Assembly: GCA_037144355.1 (NCBI GenBank)
Contig: JBAWWY010000001.1
Location: 62,001-126,000, forward strand
Length of the DNA: 64,000 nucleotides
Direction: 5' to 3'
From: JBAWWY01 sp037144355
Lineage (GTDB): Bacteria; Bacillota; Clostridia; Peptostreptococcales; Anaerovoracaceae
The notes below the pieces were generated by a model. It did not search any database. It saw only the letters and a program-made list of their open reading frames with translations, and was not told the DNA's origin. A program made the translations under genes and the position numbers. This document shows positions 8,809 through 17,528 of the stretch, piece by piece; position 1 is the first letter of the stretch, and each line of letters opens with the position of its first letter.

Positions 8809-8822
8809 TGAATTATTATGAA
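8809..8822. promoter_or_regulatory. ARG-box-like site upstream of argR
   Basis: TGAATTATTATGAA matches 12 of 14 positions of the Firmicute ARG-box pattern TGAATWWWWATTCA. It lies about 20 bases upstream of argR and downstream of its promoter, a suitable place for autorepression. AT-rich sequence makes chance matches likely. Confidence 0.4.
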
Positions 8823-8873
8823 TTAATGTTGATATTTATTATATCATATACAAACTTCTTATCAACATTTATT
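8821..8873. repeat. 14-bp inverted repeat bracketing the argR promoter
   Basis: Left arm 8821-8834 (AATTAATGTTGATA) and right arm 8860-8873 (TATCAACATTTATT) are complementary at 13 of 14 positions, with a perfect 10-bp core, 25 bases apart. The right arm includes the argR -35 hexamer and the left arm covers its start-site region. This geometry suits a dimeric regulator or an RNA fold. Confidence 0.55.
8838..8865 (-). promoter_or_regulatory. sigma-A promoter of argR-recN
   Basis: On the minus strand TTGATA (8865-8860) and TATAAT (8843-8838) are separated by 16 bases, about 50 bases before the argR start. Confidence 0.6.
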
Positions 8874-8874
8874 C

Positions 8875-8904
8875 TTTGGATAATGGAGGATGATATGTTA
8901 TAAT
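8875..8904 (+). promoter_or_regulatory. sigma-A promoter of the ruvCAB run
   Basis: TTTGGA (8875-8880) and TATAAT (8899-8904) are 18 bases apart, 35 bases before the ruvC start. No LexA-type GAAC-N4-GTTC box is seen here. Confidence 0.55.
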
Positions 8905-8939
8905 ATATCGACATATCAATGTCTGAGGGGAAAGCTGCA

Positions 8940-9437
8940 ATGAAAATTTTGGGAATCGATCCTGGTTACGCAATTTTGGGATTTGGAGTTATTGAAATGA
9001 AAGGCAGCGACTTTTCATTGATTGAATATGGAGCTGTAAGGACAGATGCCTCAATGGAAATGCCAGAAAGGCTTGTTGAAATTTACAGGGAATTGATGGA
9101 AATAATTGAAACTCATCGACCTGACGAAGTTGCAATCGAAGAACTATTTTTCAATCAAAACACAAAAACAGCAATGATGGTTTCTCAAGCAAGGGGAGTT
9201 GCAATTTTAGCAATAGCAAACTCAAAACTGGCAGTGCACGAATATACCCCTCTACAGGTAAAACAGGGAATTGTGGGGTATGGCAGGGCAGACAAGAAAC
9301 AAGTCCAGATAATGGTTAAAAACATATTAAAACTCGAAGAAACACCAAAACCTGATGATGCCGCCGATGCACTTGCAATAGCTATTTGTCATGGGAACAC
9401 AGCTCAATATAATAAAAAAATGTCAAAATCAAAGTAA
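8940..9437 (+). CDS. ruvC: Holliday junction resolvase RuvC
   Basis: 165 residues. It begins MKILGIDPGYAILGFG, the canonical RuvC opening with catalytic Asp 7. Further acidic residues are in AIEELFF and in PDDAADALAIAI near the C-terminus. RuvC cuts Holliday junctions with RuvAB. The start is ATG 8940, nine bases after GAGGGG (8925-8930); ATG 8919 lies upstream of that SD and adds seven residues foreign to the family. It leads the ruvC-ruvA-ruvB run in the usual order, 17 bases before ruvA. Confidence 0.95.
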   Translation: MKILGIDPGYAILGFGVIEMKGSDFSLIEYGAVRTDASMEMPERLVEIYRELMEIIETHRPDEVAIEELFFNQNTKTAMMVSQARGVAILAIANSKLAVHEYTPLQVKQGIVGYGRADKKQVQIMVKNILKLEETPKPDDAADALAIAICHGNTAQYNKKMSKSK

Positions 9438-9454
9438 ATCTGGAGGTAAAGCTA

Positions 9455-10042
9455 TTGTTTGCATATATAAGAGGTAAGATAACGTTTAAATTTGAGAACC
9501 GGGTAGTAATCGAAGCAAATGGAATTGGATATGAAGTATTCGTTCAAGAAAACGAAGCAAACAAGATGAGCTGCTCAAACGAGGAGATTCTCCTATTTAC
9601 CAAAATGATTATTAAAGAAGACGATGTGAACATATATGGATTTATGAACAGGGATTCCCTGGATATATTTATTAAACTTATGAGCGTAAACGGTGTAGGA
9701 GCCAAAGCTGCAATTTCAATACTTTCAGCGCTACCACTTGATGAACTGATAAAAGCCATTTTATTCGAAGAAGTTGAAAAACTGACAAAAGCGCCAGGAA
9801 TAGGCAAAAAAACAGCTCAAAGAATAATACTTGAGTTGAAAGACAAAGTCGGAATAAAAGGAATCAGCGATTATGTGATTGCTTTAAATGAAAGCAGTGA
9901 AAAGGATGAGGCAATTATTGGATTAATGTCATTGGGATATACTAAATTTGAGGCATCACAGGCAATTATTTCTGTAATTGGAGAGAATCTTACTACTGAA
10001 GATTACATTAAAAGCGCGCTAAAAAGTCTAATGAGAAGGTAA
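9455..10042 (+). CDS. ruvA: Holliday junction branch migration protein RuvA
   Basis: 195 residues. It starts with the OB-fold typical MFAYIRGKI, has two helix-hairpin-helix motifs (VNGVGAKAAISIL and APGIGKKTAQRIILEL), and a C-terminal three-helix domain (residues 145-195) that contacts RuvB. RuvA binds the four-way junction and loads RuvB. TTG 9455 is the start, with GGAGGT a few bases before it. Length is normal. It is followed by ruvB after 10 bases. Confidence 0.96.
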   Translation: MFAYIRGKITFKFENRVVIEANGIGYEVFVQENEANKMSCSNEEILLFTKMIIKEDDVNIYGFMNRDSLDIFIKLMSVNGVGAKAAISILSALPLDELIKAILFEEVEKLTKAPGIGKKTAQRIILELKDKVGIKGISDYVIALNESSEKDEAIIGLMSLGYTKFEASQAIISVIGENLTTEDYIKSALKSLMRR

Positions 10043-10052
10043 TGGTGGAAAT

Positions 10053-11060
10053 ATGGCTATGGAAGAAAGACTTACCGAAGCAGTATACAAGGCAGAAGAC
10101 GATGAAATTGAAACAAGCCTGAGACCAAAGCATCTAAATGAGTATGTTGGGCAAAAATCTGTTACCAACAACTTGAAGATTTTCATTGACGCTGCAAAAT
10201 TAAGATGTGAACCATTGGACCATGTTCTTTTCTATGGTCCTCCAGGACTAGGCAAAACAACCCTGGCAGGGATAATAGCCAATGAACTAGGGGTTAACCT
10301 GAGAATCACTTCTGGACCAGCTATTGCAAGAGCAGGAGATTTAGCAGCTATACTTACCAACTTGAACGATAATGATGTTTTGTTTATTGATGAAATTCAT
10401 AGGCTTAACAGGGCTGTTGAAGAAATCCTTTATTCAGCAATGGAAGATTTCGTTTTAGATATAATTATTGGAAAAGGACCTTCTGCAAGGTCAATCAGGC
10501 TGGATCTTTCCAAATTCACGCTTATCGGCGCAACAACCAGGGCTGGAAGTCTTTCTGCGCCACTTAGAGATCGATTTGGAGTTATCAACAAATTCCAAAT
10601 GTATAGCATCGATGAGCTTAAGACAATTATCAATCGTTCGGCAAGCATATTAAAAATCGATATTGACAAGGAGTCCTGTCTTGAATTGGCCAGAAGGTCC
10701 AGGGGGACACCTAGGATAGCAAACCGACTTCTTAAAAGAGTAAGAGATTTCAGCCAGGTAAAAGGAAACGGCAAAATCGACATAAAGATAACAGATGAGA
10801 CGCTAGAATCTCTAGGAATTGACAAGGAAGGGCTTGAAGGTCTGGATAGGGAAATACTTAGGATAATAATAGACATGTTCAAAGGCGGGCCTGTGGGAAT
10901 TGAAACAATAGCAGCAGCCGTTGGAGAAGAAAGAATAACAATCGAAGATGTTTATGAACCATATCTGATACAAGCAGGCTTCCTGCACCGTACACAGAAG
11001 GGAAGAACGGCTTCAATGCTGGCTTACAAGCATTTAGGAATAGAAAATATAATGCTGTAA
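10053..11060 (+). CDS. ruvB: Holliday junction DNA helicase RuvB
   Basis: 335 residues of AAA+ motor. Walker A GPPGLGKTT at 62-70, Walker B FIDEIHRLNR about 111-120, sensor 1 LIGATTRAG, arginine finger in LRDRFG, and a C-terminal winged helix with PYLIQAGFLHRTQKGR. It drives branch migration of Holliday junctions with RuvA. ATG 10053 follows GGTGG; ATG 10059 is also possible. It is the last gene of the ruvCAB set, followed 19 bases later by the spoIID-like gene. Confidence 0.97.
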   Translation: MAMEERLTEAVYKAEDDEIETSLRPKHLNEYVGQKSVTNNLKIFIDAAKLRCEPLDHVLFYGPPGLGKTTLAGIIANELGVNLRITSGPAIARAGDLAAILTNLNDNDVLFIDEIHRLNRAVEEILYSAMEDFVLDIIIGKGPSARSIRLDLSKFTLIGATTRAGSLSAPLRDRFGVINKFQMYSIDELKTIINRSASILKIDIDKESCLELARRSRGTPRIANRLLKRVRDFSQVKGNGKIDIKITDETLESLGIDKEGLEGLDREILRIIIDMFKGGPVGIETIAAAVGEERITIEDVYEPYLIQAGFLHRTQKGRTASMLAYKHLGIENIML

Positions 11061-11079
11061 TTAGGGAAAGGCGAGAATA

Positions 11080-12447
11080 TTGAAAATATTGAATAAGACT
11101 AGATTTACATTAAGAATATTATTGTTAACTTCTTTATTGGTTTTTATTGCCATTAATTTTAATAGTTTGTCGACTTTTGCTGATAGCAACGATGATTTTA
11201 CACTTGTAGGATTAAAATATGGCTCAACCGCAGTGGATACTGTATCGCTACAGTCTGAAAAGGGCTTTATGATTGGAAGCATGACAGGAAAACTCCTGAC
11301 TGAAACAAACGATTATCTAAATATAAACAATATTCAAGTTCTGGTATCGAACGGGAAACTTGACCTAGTAGGAACAGATGGAAATCTTCCAGACTCGTTG
11401 AATGAAAATACTGAATTGATAATTCTCTCAAGCAACTTTGAGGACAATGGAATAATATTCTGCAACAATCTTCCATATCGAGGGGGAATTGTATTGAGAG
11501 TAAATTCTCAAGGTAAAATAAACGTTATAAATAGATTAAAAAACGATGAATATCTTTATGGAGTCGTCCATATGGAAATGTCACAGGCAAATCCTATCGA
11601 AGCATTGAAAGCCCAGGCAGTAGCTGCAAGAAATTTTCTTTATTTAAGCAGGGATAGACACTCGAAAGATGGTTTTGAAGTTTGCAATTCGACCCATTGC
11701 CAGGTCTTCGGAGGATACATAAAGGAATATGTTAAAACAAACCAAGCAGTTGATGAAACTAGGGATCAGTTGATCTATTACAATAATATACCGATAAATG
11801 CCTATTATCATAAAAATAGTGGTGGTTTTACTCAAGACAGCGAGACAGTCTGGAGCAGCTTTATTGGGTACCTTCGAAGTGTTAAAGACAGCTATTCTCC
11901 AGTTTATCAATGGTCATACTCATATAAAAAAGAGGATATTAAACAAAAGCTTGCTGATTCAGGATTGGCTAATATAGGCAATATCCAATCGGTTGGAATT
12001 ACTGGAATAAATGATGATGGCTATGTTTCTGAATTGGAATTTATTGGCTCTCAAGGCAATATCAAATTATCCAAAGAAAAAACCAGGGCAGTGCTTGGAT
12101 ACACAAATATTAAATCTATGAACTTTACCATTGGAGGCGATGGGTTTGCAACCAGCATCCTAGGAAGCAATGAAAGCATGGTTTCGGCGGAGACATTCCA
12201 TGTGCAATCTATAAATTCAGATGATATAATAATTGATTCTGGAAGCATGAATGTCATAAATGGAGAAGGTAGAATAAGTAAAATATCCAATATTGACAGC
12301 AGCCTTTCTGATGTGATTGTTTTCAATGGATCAGGTTACGGGCATGGAATTGGAATGAGCCAGGATGGAGCAATAGAAATGGCCAAAGAGGGATACACAT
12401 ATAAAGACATATTAGAATTTTATTATACTGGAGTTGAAATAAGATAA
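11080..12447 (+). CDS. SpoIID/LytB domain protein
   Basis: 455 residues. A basic start and hydrophobic stretch (residues 1-34) form a signal peptide or membrane anchor, so the protein works outside the membrane. A SpoIID domain follows: LYGVVHMEMS with the conserved Glu, ALKAQAVAARNF, the CNSTHCQVFGGY block and the closing GYGHGIGMSQDGA near the C-terminus. SpoIID family enzymes are lytic transglycosylases that act on stripped glycan strands; true SpoIID works in engulfment, but paralogues next to ruvB-queA are widespread in Clostridia and their role is less clear. Start TTG 11080 follows an AGGCGAG-type SD. Confidence 0.85.
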   Translation: MKILNKTRFTLRILLLTSLLVFIAINFNSLSTFADSNDDFTLVGLKYGSTAVDTVSLQSEKGFMIGSMTGKLLTETNDYLNINNIQVLVSNGKLDLVGTDGNLPDSLNENTELIILSSNFEDNGIIFCNNLPYRGGIVLRVNSQGKINVINRLKNDEYLYGVVHMEMSQANPIEALKAQAVAARNFLYLSRDRHSKDGFEVCNSTHCQVFGGYIKEYVKTNQAVDETRDQLIYYNNIPINAYYHKNSGGFTQDSETVWSSFIGYLRSVKDSYSPVYQWSYSYKKEDIKQKLADSGLANIGNIQSVGITGINDDGYVSELEFIGSQGNIKLSKEKTRAVLGYTNIKSMNFTIGGDGFATSILGSNESMVSAETFHVQSINSDDIIIDSGSMNVINGEGRISKISNIDSSLSDVIVFNGSGYGHGIGMSQDGAIEMAKEGYTYKDILEFYYTGVEIR

Positions 12448-13482
12448 ATGTTATTAAGTGATTTTGATTATATATTGCCACCTGAATTGATAGCACAGTA
12501 TCCAAATCAAGAAAGATCCAATTCAAGACTTTTAGTTGTAGATAGAAAAACCGGTGATATTGCCCACAAAAGATTTTTCAATGTAGTTGAATATCTTCAA
12601 AAGGGAGATTGCCTTGTTTTAAACAATTCAAAAGTCATTCCTGCAAGACTTTTTGGAACAAAGGTGTCAACAGGAGCCAAGGTTGAATTCCTTTTAATAA
12701 AAAGAATTGATGGGGACATTTGGCAGTCCATGGTTAGGCCAGGCAAAAGAGTCCATATCAATGACGAATTTATATTTTCAGAAGATGATAAATTTAAATG
12801 CGTTGTTAAGGAAAACGGAGATGAGGGAACCAGAATTATCCAATTCTTTTATGAAGGGATTTTTCAGGATTTAATTGAAAAAGTTGGGAAAATGCCTTTG
12901 CCTCCATATATTTCCAGAGATAACGAGCTTTCAGACAAGGATAGATATCAGACTGTCTATTGTGAAACAGATGGCTCGGTAGCTGCTCCGACTGCAGGAC
13001 TTCATTTCACAAAAGAACTTCTGCAAAAGATTGAAGAAAATGGAGTTTCAATAGCTTACGTTACATTACATGTTGGAATTGGAACATTCAGACCAGTATC
13101 ATGTGACAATATCCTTGAACACAAAATGCATTATGAAGAATACTCTATTGATATGGAGACCGCTAAAAAAATAAACGAGGCCAAGGAGAATGGCGGAAAG
13201 ATCATATCTGTCGGGACAACTTCTGCCAGAGCATTGGAAAGTTCGGCAGACGAAACTGGAACTATTCATTTTGGCAACTTCAGCACAGATATTTTCATAT
13301 ATCCTGGTTATAAATTCAAAGTCGTTGATTCGCTTATAACTAATTTCCATCTTCCGAAATCAACGCTTTTAATGCTGATTTCAGCTTTTTACAATAGAGA
13401 AAAAATTCTTGCCGCCTACGATGTGGCAATAAGAGAAAATTATAAATTTTTCAGCTACGGAGATGCAATGCTCCTCATATAA
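12448..13482 (+). CDS. queA: S-adenosylmethionine:tRNA ribosyltransferase-isomerase
   Basis: 344 residues, full length. Family motifs: FDYILPPELIAQYP at the start, SRLLVVDRKTGDI, VLNNSKVIPARLFG, APTAGLHFT, LHVGIGTFRPV and ITNFHLPKSTLLMLISAF. QueA transfers and isomerises the ribosyl group of SAM onto preQ1 in tRNA to give epoxyqueuosine. The ATG directly abuts the stop of the spoIID-like gene, and tgt, the enzyme for the preceding step, follows 22 bases later. Confidence 0.97.
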   Translation: MLLSDFDYILPPELIAQYPNQERSNSRLLVVDRKTGDIAHKRFFNVVEYLQKGDCLVLNNSKVIPARLFGTKVSTGAKVEFLLIKRIDGDIWQSMVRPGKRVHINDEFIFSEDDKFKCVVKENGDEGTRIIQFFYEGIFQDLIEKVGKMPLPPYISRDNELSDKDRYQTVYCETDGSVAAPTAGLHFTKELLQKIEENGVSIAYVTLHVGIGTFRPVSCDNILEHKMHYEEYSIDMETAKKINEAKENGGKIISVGTTSARALESSADETGTIHFGNFSTDIFIYPGYKFKVVDSLITNFHLPKSTLLMLISAFYNREKILAAYDVAIRENYKFFSYGDAMLLI

Positions 13483-13504
13483 AATTGAAAATGGAGAAAA
13501 TTTA

Positions 13505-14635
13505 ATGAAACCATTAAGCTTCCAGGTAATATCAAAAGATCAGGGCAGCAAAGCCCGCAGAGGATTGATAAAGACCCTTCATGGCCAGATTGAAACACCT
13601 GTGTTCATGCCGGTTGGCACTCAGGCAACCGTGAAAGCAATGCGGCCTGAACAGATTAAGGAAATGGGCTCCCATATTATTTTATCAAATACGTATCACT
13701 TATATTTAAGGCCAGGCCATGGAATAATAAAGGCAGCAGGTGGATTGCACAAATTTATGAATTGGGACAGGGCTATCCTTACTGACAGCGGAGGATTCCA
13801 AGTCTTCAGCCTGGGTGATATGAGAAAAATCAGTGAGGAAGGCGTGGAGTTCAAATCCCATATTGATGGATCGAAACATATGCTTTCACCGGAAAAGGCA
13901 ATGGAGATTCAAAACGCCCTTGGATCCGATATTATGATGGCTTTTGACGAGTGCGCCCCTTACCCAGCTGATAGGGGGTATGTGAAGAATTCACTGGAAA
14001 GAACCACAAGATGGCTTGAACGATGTGTGACAGCACACAATAATAAAGACAACCAATCATTATTTGGAATAATGCAAGGTGGCATGTATAAAGATCTAAG
14101 GTATGAAAGCGCTTCGAAAATAGTTGAAATGGATTTGCCGGGGTATTCCATAGGAGGACTTAGCGTTGGAGAGCCAAAGGAAATAATGTATGAGGTTCTC
14201 GATTACGCGGTGGATTATCTTCCTTACGACAAGCCTCGCTATTTAATGGGTGTAGGGAGCCCCGATTACTTGTTTGAAGGAGTAGAAATGGGCATTGACA
14301 TGTTTGACTGCGTCCTGCCTACGAGAATTGCTAGAAACGGCACCGCATTGACTTCGAGGGGAAAAGTCGTAATAAAAAACGCCAGACATACAGAGGATTT
14401 CTCACCTCTAGATGGCAGTTGCGACTGTTATACTTGCAAAAATTATTCAAGGGCGTACTTGAGACATTTGTTCAAGTCGAATGAAATTTTGTCATCGATG
14501 TTATTATCAAACCATAATCTTCATTTTTTAATAAAGACAATGGAAAATATAAGGAATTCAATTACCGAAAATAGGTTCTTAGAATATAAAAAAGAGTTTT
14601 TTACTAAATACAATGAAAACGATCAAGTTCAATAA
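13505..14635 (+). CDS. tgt: tRNA-guanine transglycosylase
   Basis: 376 residues, the normal length. LTDSGGFQVFSLG carries the general-base Asp region, GLSVGEPKEIM and DCVLPTRIARNG the nucleophile Asp and substrate loop, and CDCYTC with a later His forms the zinc site. Tgt swaps guanine 34 for preQ1 in tRNAs with GUN anticodons. ATG 13505 is chosen because GGAGAAAA precedes it and because upstream in-frame codons overlap the end of queA and are not family-like. It forms the queuosine pair with queA. Confidence 0.97.
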   Translation: MKPLSFQVISKDQGSKARRGLIKTLHGQIETPVFMPVGTQATVKAMRPEQIKEMGSHIILSNTYHLYLRPGHGIIKAAGGLHKFMNWDRAILTDSGGFQVFSLGDMRKISEEGVEFKSHIDGSKHMLSPEKAMEIQNALGSDIMMAFDECAPYPADRGYVKNSLERTTRWLERCVTAHNNKDNQSLFGIMQGGMYKDLRYESASKIVEMDLPGYSIGGLSVGEPKEIMYEVLDYAVDYLPYDKPRYLMGVGSPDYLFEGVEMGIDMFDCVLPTRIARNGTALTSRGKVVIKNARHTEDFSPLDGSCDCYTCKNYSRAYLRHLFKSNEILSSMLLSNHNLHFLIKTMENIRNSITENRFLEYKKEFFTKYNENDQVQ

Positions 14636-14651
14636 TTGAGGAGAGTAGAAT

Positions 14652-15575
14652 ATGCCAATTGTAATACCTAAAAACCTTCCTGCATACAAGACGTTAAAAG
14701 AAGAAAATGTCTTTGTAATGGAAGAAAAAAGAGCTATAAAACAGGATATTAGACAAATAAAAATAGCCATAGTGAATTTAATGCCGACAAAAGAAGTTAC
14801 GGAGACCCAGCTTATCAGAATGCTTGCAAACACTCCGCTTCAAGTTGACTTGCATTTGCTTCATATGGATACCCATGATTCTAAGAATACAGACAAACTT
14901 CATCTTGACAATTTCTATCAGTCATTCAACGAAATCAAGAACCAAAAGTTCGACGGAATGATAATCACTGGGGCTCCTGTGGAATTTCTACCATTTGAGG
15001 ATGTAGACTATTGGAAGGAACTGGCTGAGTTGATGGAGTACTCTAAAACTAATGTTTTCAGCACTTTGCACATATGCTGGGGAGCTCAGGCTGGTTTATA
15101 TTATCATTTTGGGATAAATAAATATGAACTGGATAAAAAGTTGTTTGGAGTATTTCCCCATAGGGTAAAGGATTTGAAATCCGAATTGACAAGAGGCTTT
15201 GATGAGGAATTCTATGCTCCGCATTCCAGGCATACGCAAGTCAGAAAAGAAGATATAAAGAAAATTCCTGATCTTAGGATTCTAGCAGAATCTGAAATTG
15301 CAGGACCACATATTATATCAACAAAAAACAAAAGACAGATATTTGTCCAAGGACATGCCGAGTATGACAAGGAAACTTTGAGAGTTGAATACGAAAGAGA
15401 CATTGCAAAAGGTATCGATATGAATATACCTGACAATTATTACAAGGACAATGACCCATCCAAAGAGATAATAGTGAAGTGGAAAGGTCATGCAAACCTA
15501 TTCTTTGCAAACTGGTTGAATTACATATACCAGGAAACACCGTACGATTTGGAAGAATTACCCAATATGAAATGA
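14652..15575 (+). CDS. metAA: homoserine O-acetyltransferase, MetA type (MetAA)
   Basis: 307 residues. Nucleophile C142 (ICWGAQA), H235 and E237 (GHAEYD) make the catalytic triad of the MetA family. Residue 111, which sets the acyl donor, is Glu (GAPVEFLPFE), the acetyl-CoA type known from Bacillus, rather than Gly of the succinyl-CoA enzymes, so I predict homoserine O-acetyltransferase, the first committed step to methionine. SD TTGAGGAGAG precedes ATG. It lies 16 bases after tgt and 9 before the methyltransferase. No SAM riboswitch or T-box is visible before it. Confidence 0.93.
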   Translation: MPIVIPKNLPAYKTLKEENVFVMEEKRAIKQDIRQIKIAIVNLMPTKEVTETQLIRMLANTPLQVDLHLLHMDTHDSKNTDKLHLDNFYQSFNEIKNQKFDGMIITGAPVEFLPFEDVDYWKELAELMEYSKTNVFSTLHICWGAQAGLYYHFGINKYELDKKLFGVFPHRVKDLKSELTRGFDEEFYAPHSRHTQVRKEDIKKIPDLRILAESEIAGPHIISTKNKRQIFVQGHAEYDKETLRVEYERDIAKGIDMNIPDNYYKDNDPSKEIIVKWKGHANLFFANWLNYIYQETPYDLEELPNMK

Positions 15576-15584
15576 GGAACAAGA

Positions 15585-16733
15585 TTGAATATATGCGAAC
15601 AATTCAACATTTGCGGTGGATGCAAATACCAAGATATACCTTACACCGAACAACTAGGTATTAAAGAGTCAGAAATACTCGGACTATTAAATGAAAAAGG
15701 GCTTGTTATAGGGGAATACTTTGGAATAAATGAAAGCAGTAGGATCCGGGGCTATAGAAATAAAATGGAATATACATTTGGCGACTTTGTCAAAGATGGT
15801 GAAATGACACTGGGAATGCATAAAAAAGGCTCATTCATGTCAATTGTAACGGTGGATCAATGCCAGCTTGTTGATCAGGATTTTAATATTATTTTATCTG
15901 GAGCATTAAAATATCTTACAGAAAAAGGTTGCAGTTTCTATCACAAAAAATCTCATAATGGATTATTAAGAAATTTAATAATTAGAAAAGGCGAAAAAAC
16001 AAAAGAATTAATAGTAAATATAGTGACGACTTCTGAGCCATTCGATGAACAAGAATTTGCCGATGCAATACTATCATTAAATCTTGCAAACAATGTGGTT
16101 GGAGTATTACATACAATCAACGACTCACTCTCGGACTTTGTTTATTGCGAGGAATTGAGAATTATAAGAGGCAGGGACTATTATAACGAGAATATCCTAG
16201 GACTGGAATTCAAGGTGAGTGCGTTTTCATTTTTCCAGACAAATATTTATACAATAGAGGAACTTTACAAGACAGTTATAAATTTTATTGGCAATATTGA
16301 TGGAAAGATTGTTTATGATCTTTATAGCGGTACCGGAACAATTTCTCAAATACTGTCTACAAAAGCTAAGAAAACAATTGGAATAGAAATTGTAGAGGAA
16401 GCCGTTTGCGCTGCACGGGAAAATGCCATTTTAAATGGATTGGAAAACTGCTCTTTCATTTGTGGCGATGTATTGAAAGCGCTTGATTCAGTTGAGGATA
16501 TACCTGACGTTATTGTCTTGGATCCACCAAGGGCAGGGATACATCCGAAGGCACTACAGAAAATCTTAAACTACAGGGTAAAACAAATAATTTATATATC
16601 CTGCAACTATAAGAGCCTTGCTGATAATCTGTTGTCCATGACAGAACAAGGATATAAAATTGACAAGGTTAAAATTTTCGACAACTTTCCATTTACAAAA
16701 CACGCGGAAGTTGTTTGCGCCCTTTCTCAATAA
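15585..16733 (+). CDS. 23S rRNA (uracil-5-)-methyltransferase, RlmD/RumA type, no TRAM domain
   Basis: 382 residues. Cluster cysteines C4, C10, C13 and C93 match the [4Fe-4S] site of RumA-type enzymes. The C-terminal half is a SAM methyltransferase: YDLYSGTGTI, LDPPRAGIHP, and the catalytic Cys in YISCNY. It makes 5-methyluridine in 23S rRNA; the exact position cannot be told from sequence. The usual N-terminal TRAM RNA-binding domain (about 60 residues) is absent: the protein opens directly at the cluster. Start TTG 15585 follows GAGGAAC. Confidence 0.85.
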   Translation: MNICEQFNICGGCKYQDIPYTEQLGIKESEILGLLNEKGLVIGEYFGINESSRIRGYRNKMEYTFGDFVKDGEMTLGMHKKGSFMSIVTVDQCQLVDQDFNIILSGALKYLTEKGCSFYHKKSHNGLLRNLIIRKGEKTKELIVNIVTTSEPFDEQEFADAILSLNLANNVVGVLHTINDSLSDFVYCEELRIIRGRDYYNENILGLEFKVSAFSFFQTNIYTIEELYKTVINFIGNIDGKIVYDLYSGTGTISQILSTKAKKTIGIEIVEEAVCAARENAILNGLENCSFICGDVLKALDSVEDIPDVIVLDPPRAGIHPKALQKILNYRVKQIIYISCNYKSLADNLLSMTEQGYKIDKVKIFDNFPFTKHAEVVCALSQ

Positions 16734-16763
16734 TTTAACAAATAATAAATTTTATGCAAATAA

Positions 16764-16789
16764 AAAAGCCTGTCTTACAACAGGCTTTT
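16764..16789. terminator. bidirectional terminator between the rlmD-like gene and rpmB
   Basis: AAAAGCCTGT / ACAGGCTTTT is a perfect 10-bp stem with a 6-base loop. A-rich on the left and T-rich on the right, it can stop both the plus-strand methyltransferase transcript and the minus-strand rpmB transcript. Confidence 0.85.
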
Positions 16790-16793
16790 GTTA

Positions 16794-16988
16794 TTAAATC
16801 GCAGCGCTTACTTTGTTACGTGTTCTTAGGCATCTTGTACAAATCTTCTTCCTTGAAGAATTTCCGTTTTCAGATATTACAACAGACTGAATATTTGCAT
16901 TCCATTTTCTTCTAGTATGTTTGTTGGAATGGCTGACATTATTTCCAGAAACCTGGCCTTTGCCGCAGATCTCACATTTATTTGACAT
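16794..16988 (-). CDS. rpmB: 50S ribosomal protein L28
   Basis: 64 residues with KCEICGKG at the start, SHSNKHTRRKWNANIQ in the middle and ICTRCLR near the end. The four cysteines (two CxxC pairs) make this the zinc-binding form of L28. AGGAGGTGCAGAA lies before ATG on the minus strand. It is a single-gene transcript with its own promoter (17045-17073) and terminator. It is divergent from the Asp23-family gene, a common Firmicute arrangement. Confidence 0.96.
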   Translation of the reverse strand: MSNKCEICGKGQVSGNNVSHSNKHTRRKWNANIQSVVISENGNSSRKKICTRCLRTRNKVSAAI

Positions 16989-17044
16989 TTCTGCACCTCC
17001 TTATTTCAATGCTTTAAGCATATTTTTCGTATATAACAAGCGTT

Positions 17045-17073
17045 ATTATAACACAACAAAATCAAAGTGTAAA
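17045..17073 (-). promoter_or_regulatory. sigma-A promoter of rpmB
   Basis: On the minus strand TTTACA (17073-17068) and TATAAT (17050-17045) are 17 bases apart, 57 bases before the rpmB start. Confidence 0.65.
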
Positions 17074-17138
17074 ATAAAATGTTTATATTTCTCGAAAATA
17101 ATTATATAATTACGATTAATGATGGGAGGATGAGTGAT

Positions 17139-17528
17139 TTGCTTTATAAAATCCAGACAGAACTAGGAGATATCGCCATTGAAAAGTCAGTAGTAAGGAA
17201 AATAGTTGCCGAGTGCATCGCTGAATTTGACGGCAAAGTCATACTTACTAATCATAAGGGTCAAAGGGGCTCTATAGCTTCTAAAATTGGTGCAATTGAT
17301 GAAAACAGCCAAATAATTGTTACCAATAAGAATGACGAGATCGAAATCAAATTAAACATTGTCATTAAATTTGGAACAAGCATAAGTTTAGTGACTGATA
17401 AGATTATAAACGATATCAAGAAATCCGTAAAGGAAATCGTTGGCAAGGAAGATGTAAATATTACTATAATTGTTGTTGGAATTATGGGAAAAAAATTGAC
17501 GAAAAGGAATATAGAGGTTACGGGTTAA
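17139..17528 (+). CDS. Asp23/Gls24 family protein
   Basis: 129 residues. TELGDIAIEKSVVRKIVAECI at the start and the GTSISLVTDKIINDIKKSVKEIVG segment fit the Asp23/Gls24 family (DUF322), small alpha/beta proteins linked to cell-envelope stress. The start is TTG 17139, nine bases after GGGAGG (17124-17129); earlier in-frame ATGs at 17079 and 17130 lie before or against that SD. In many Clostridia the next gene is a DAK-type fatty acid kinase followed by recG; here recG follows directly. Confidence 0.8.
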   Translation: MLYKIQTELGDIAIEKSVVRKIVAECIAEFDGKVILTNHKGQRGSIASKIGAIDENSQIIVTNKNDEIEIKLNIVIKFGTSISLVTDKIINDIKKSVKEIVGKEDVNITIIVVGIMGKKLTKRNIEVTG

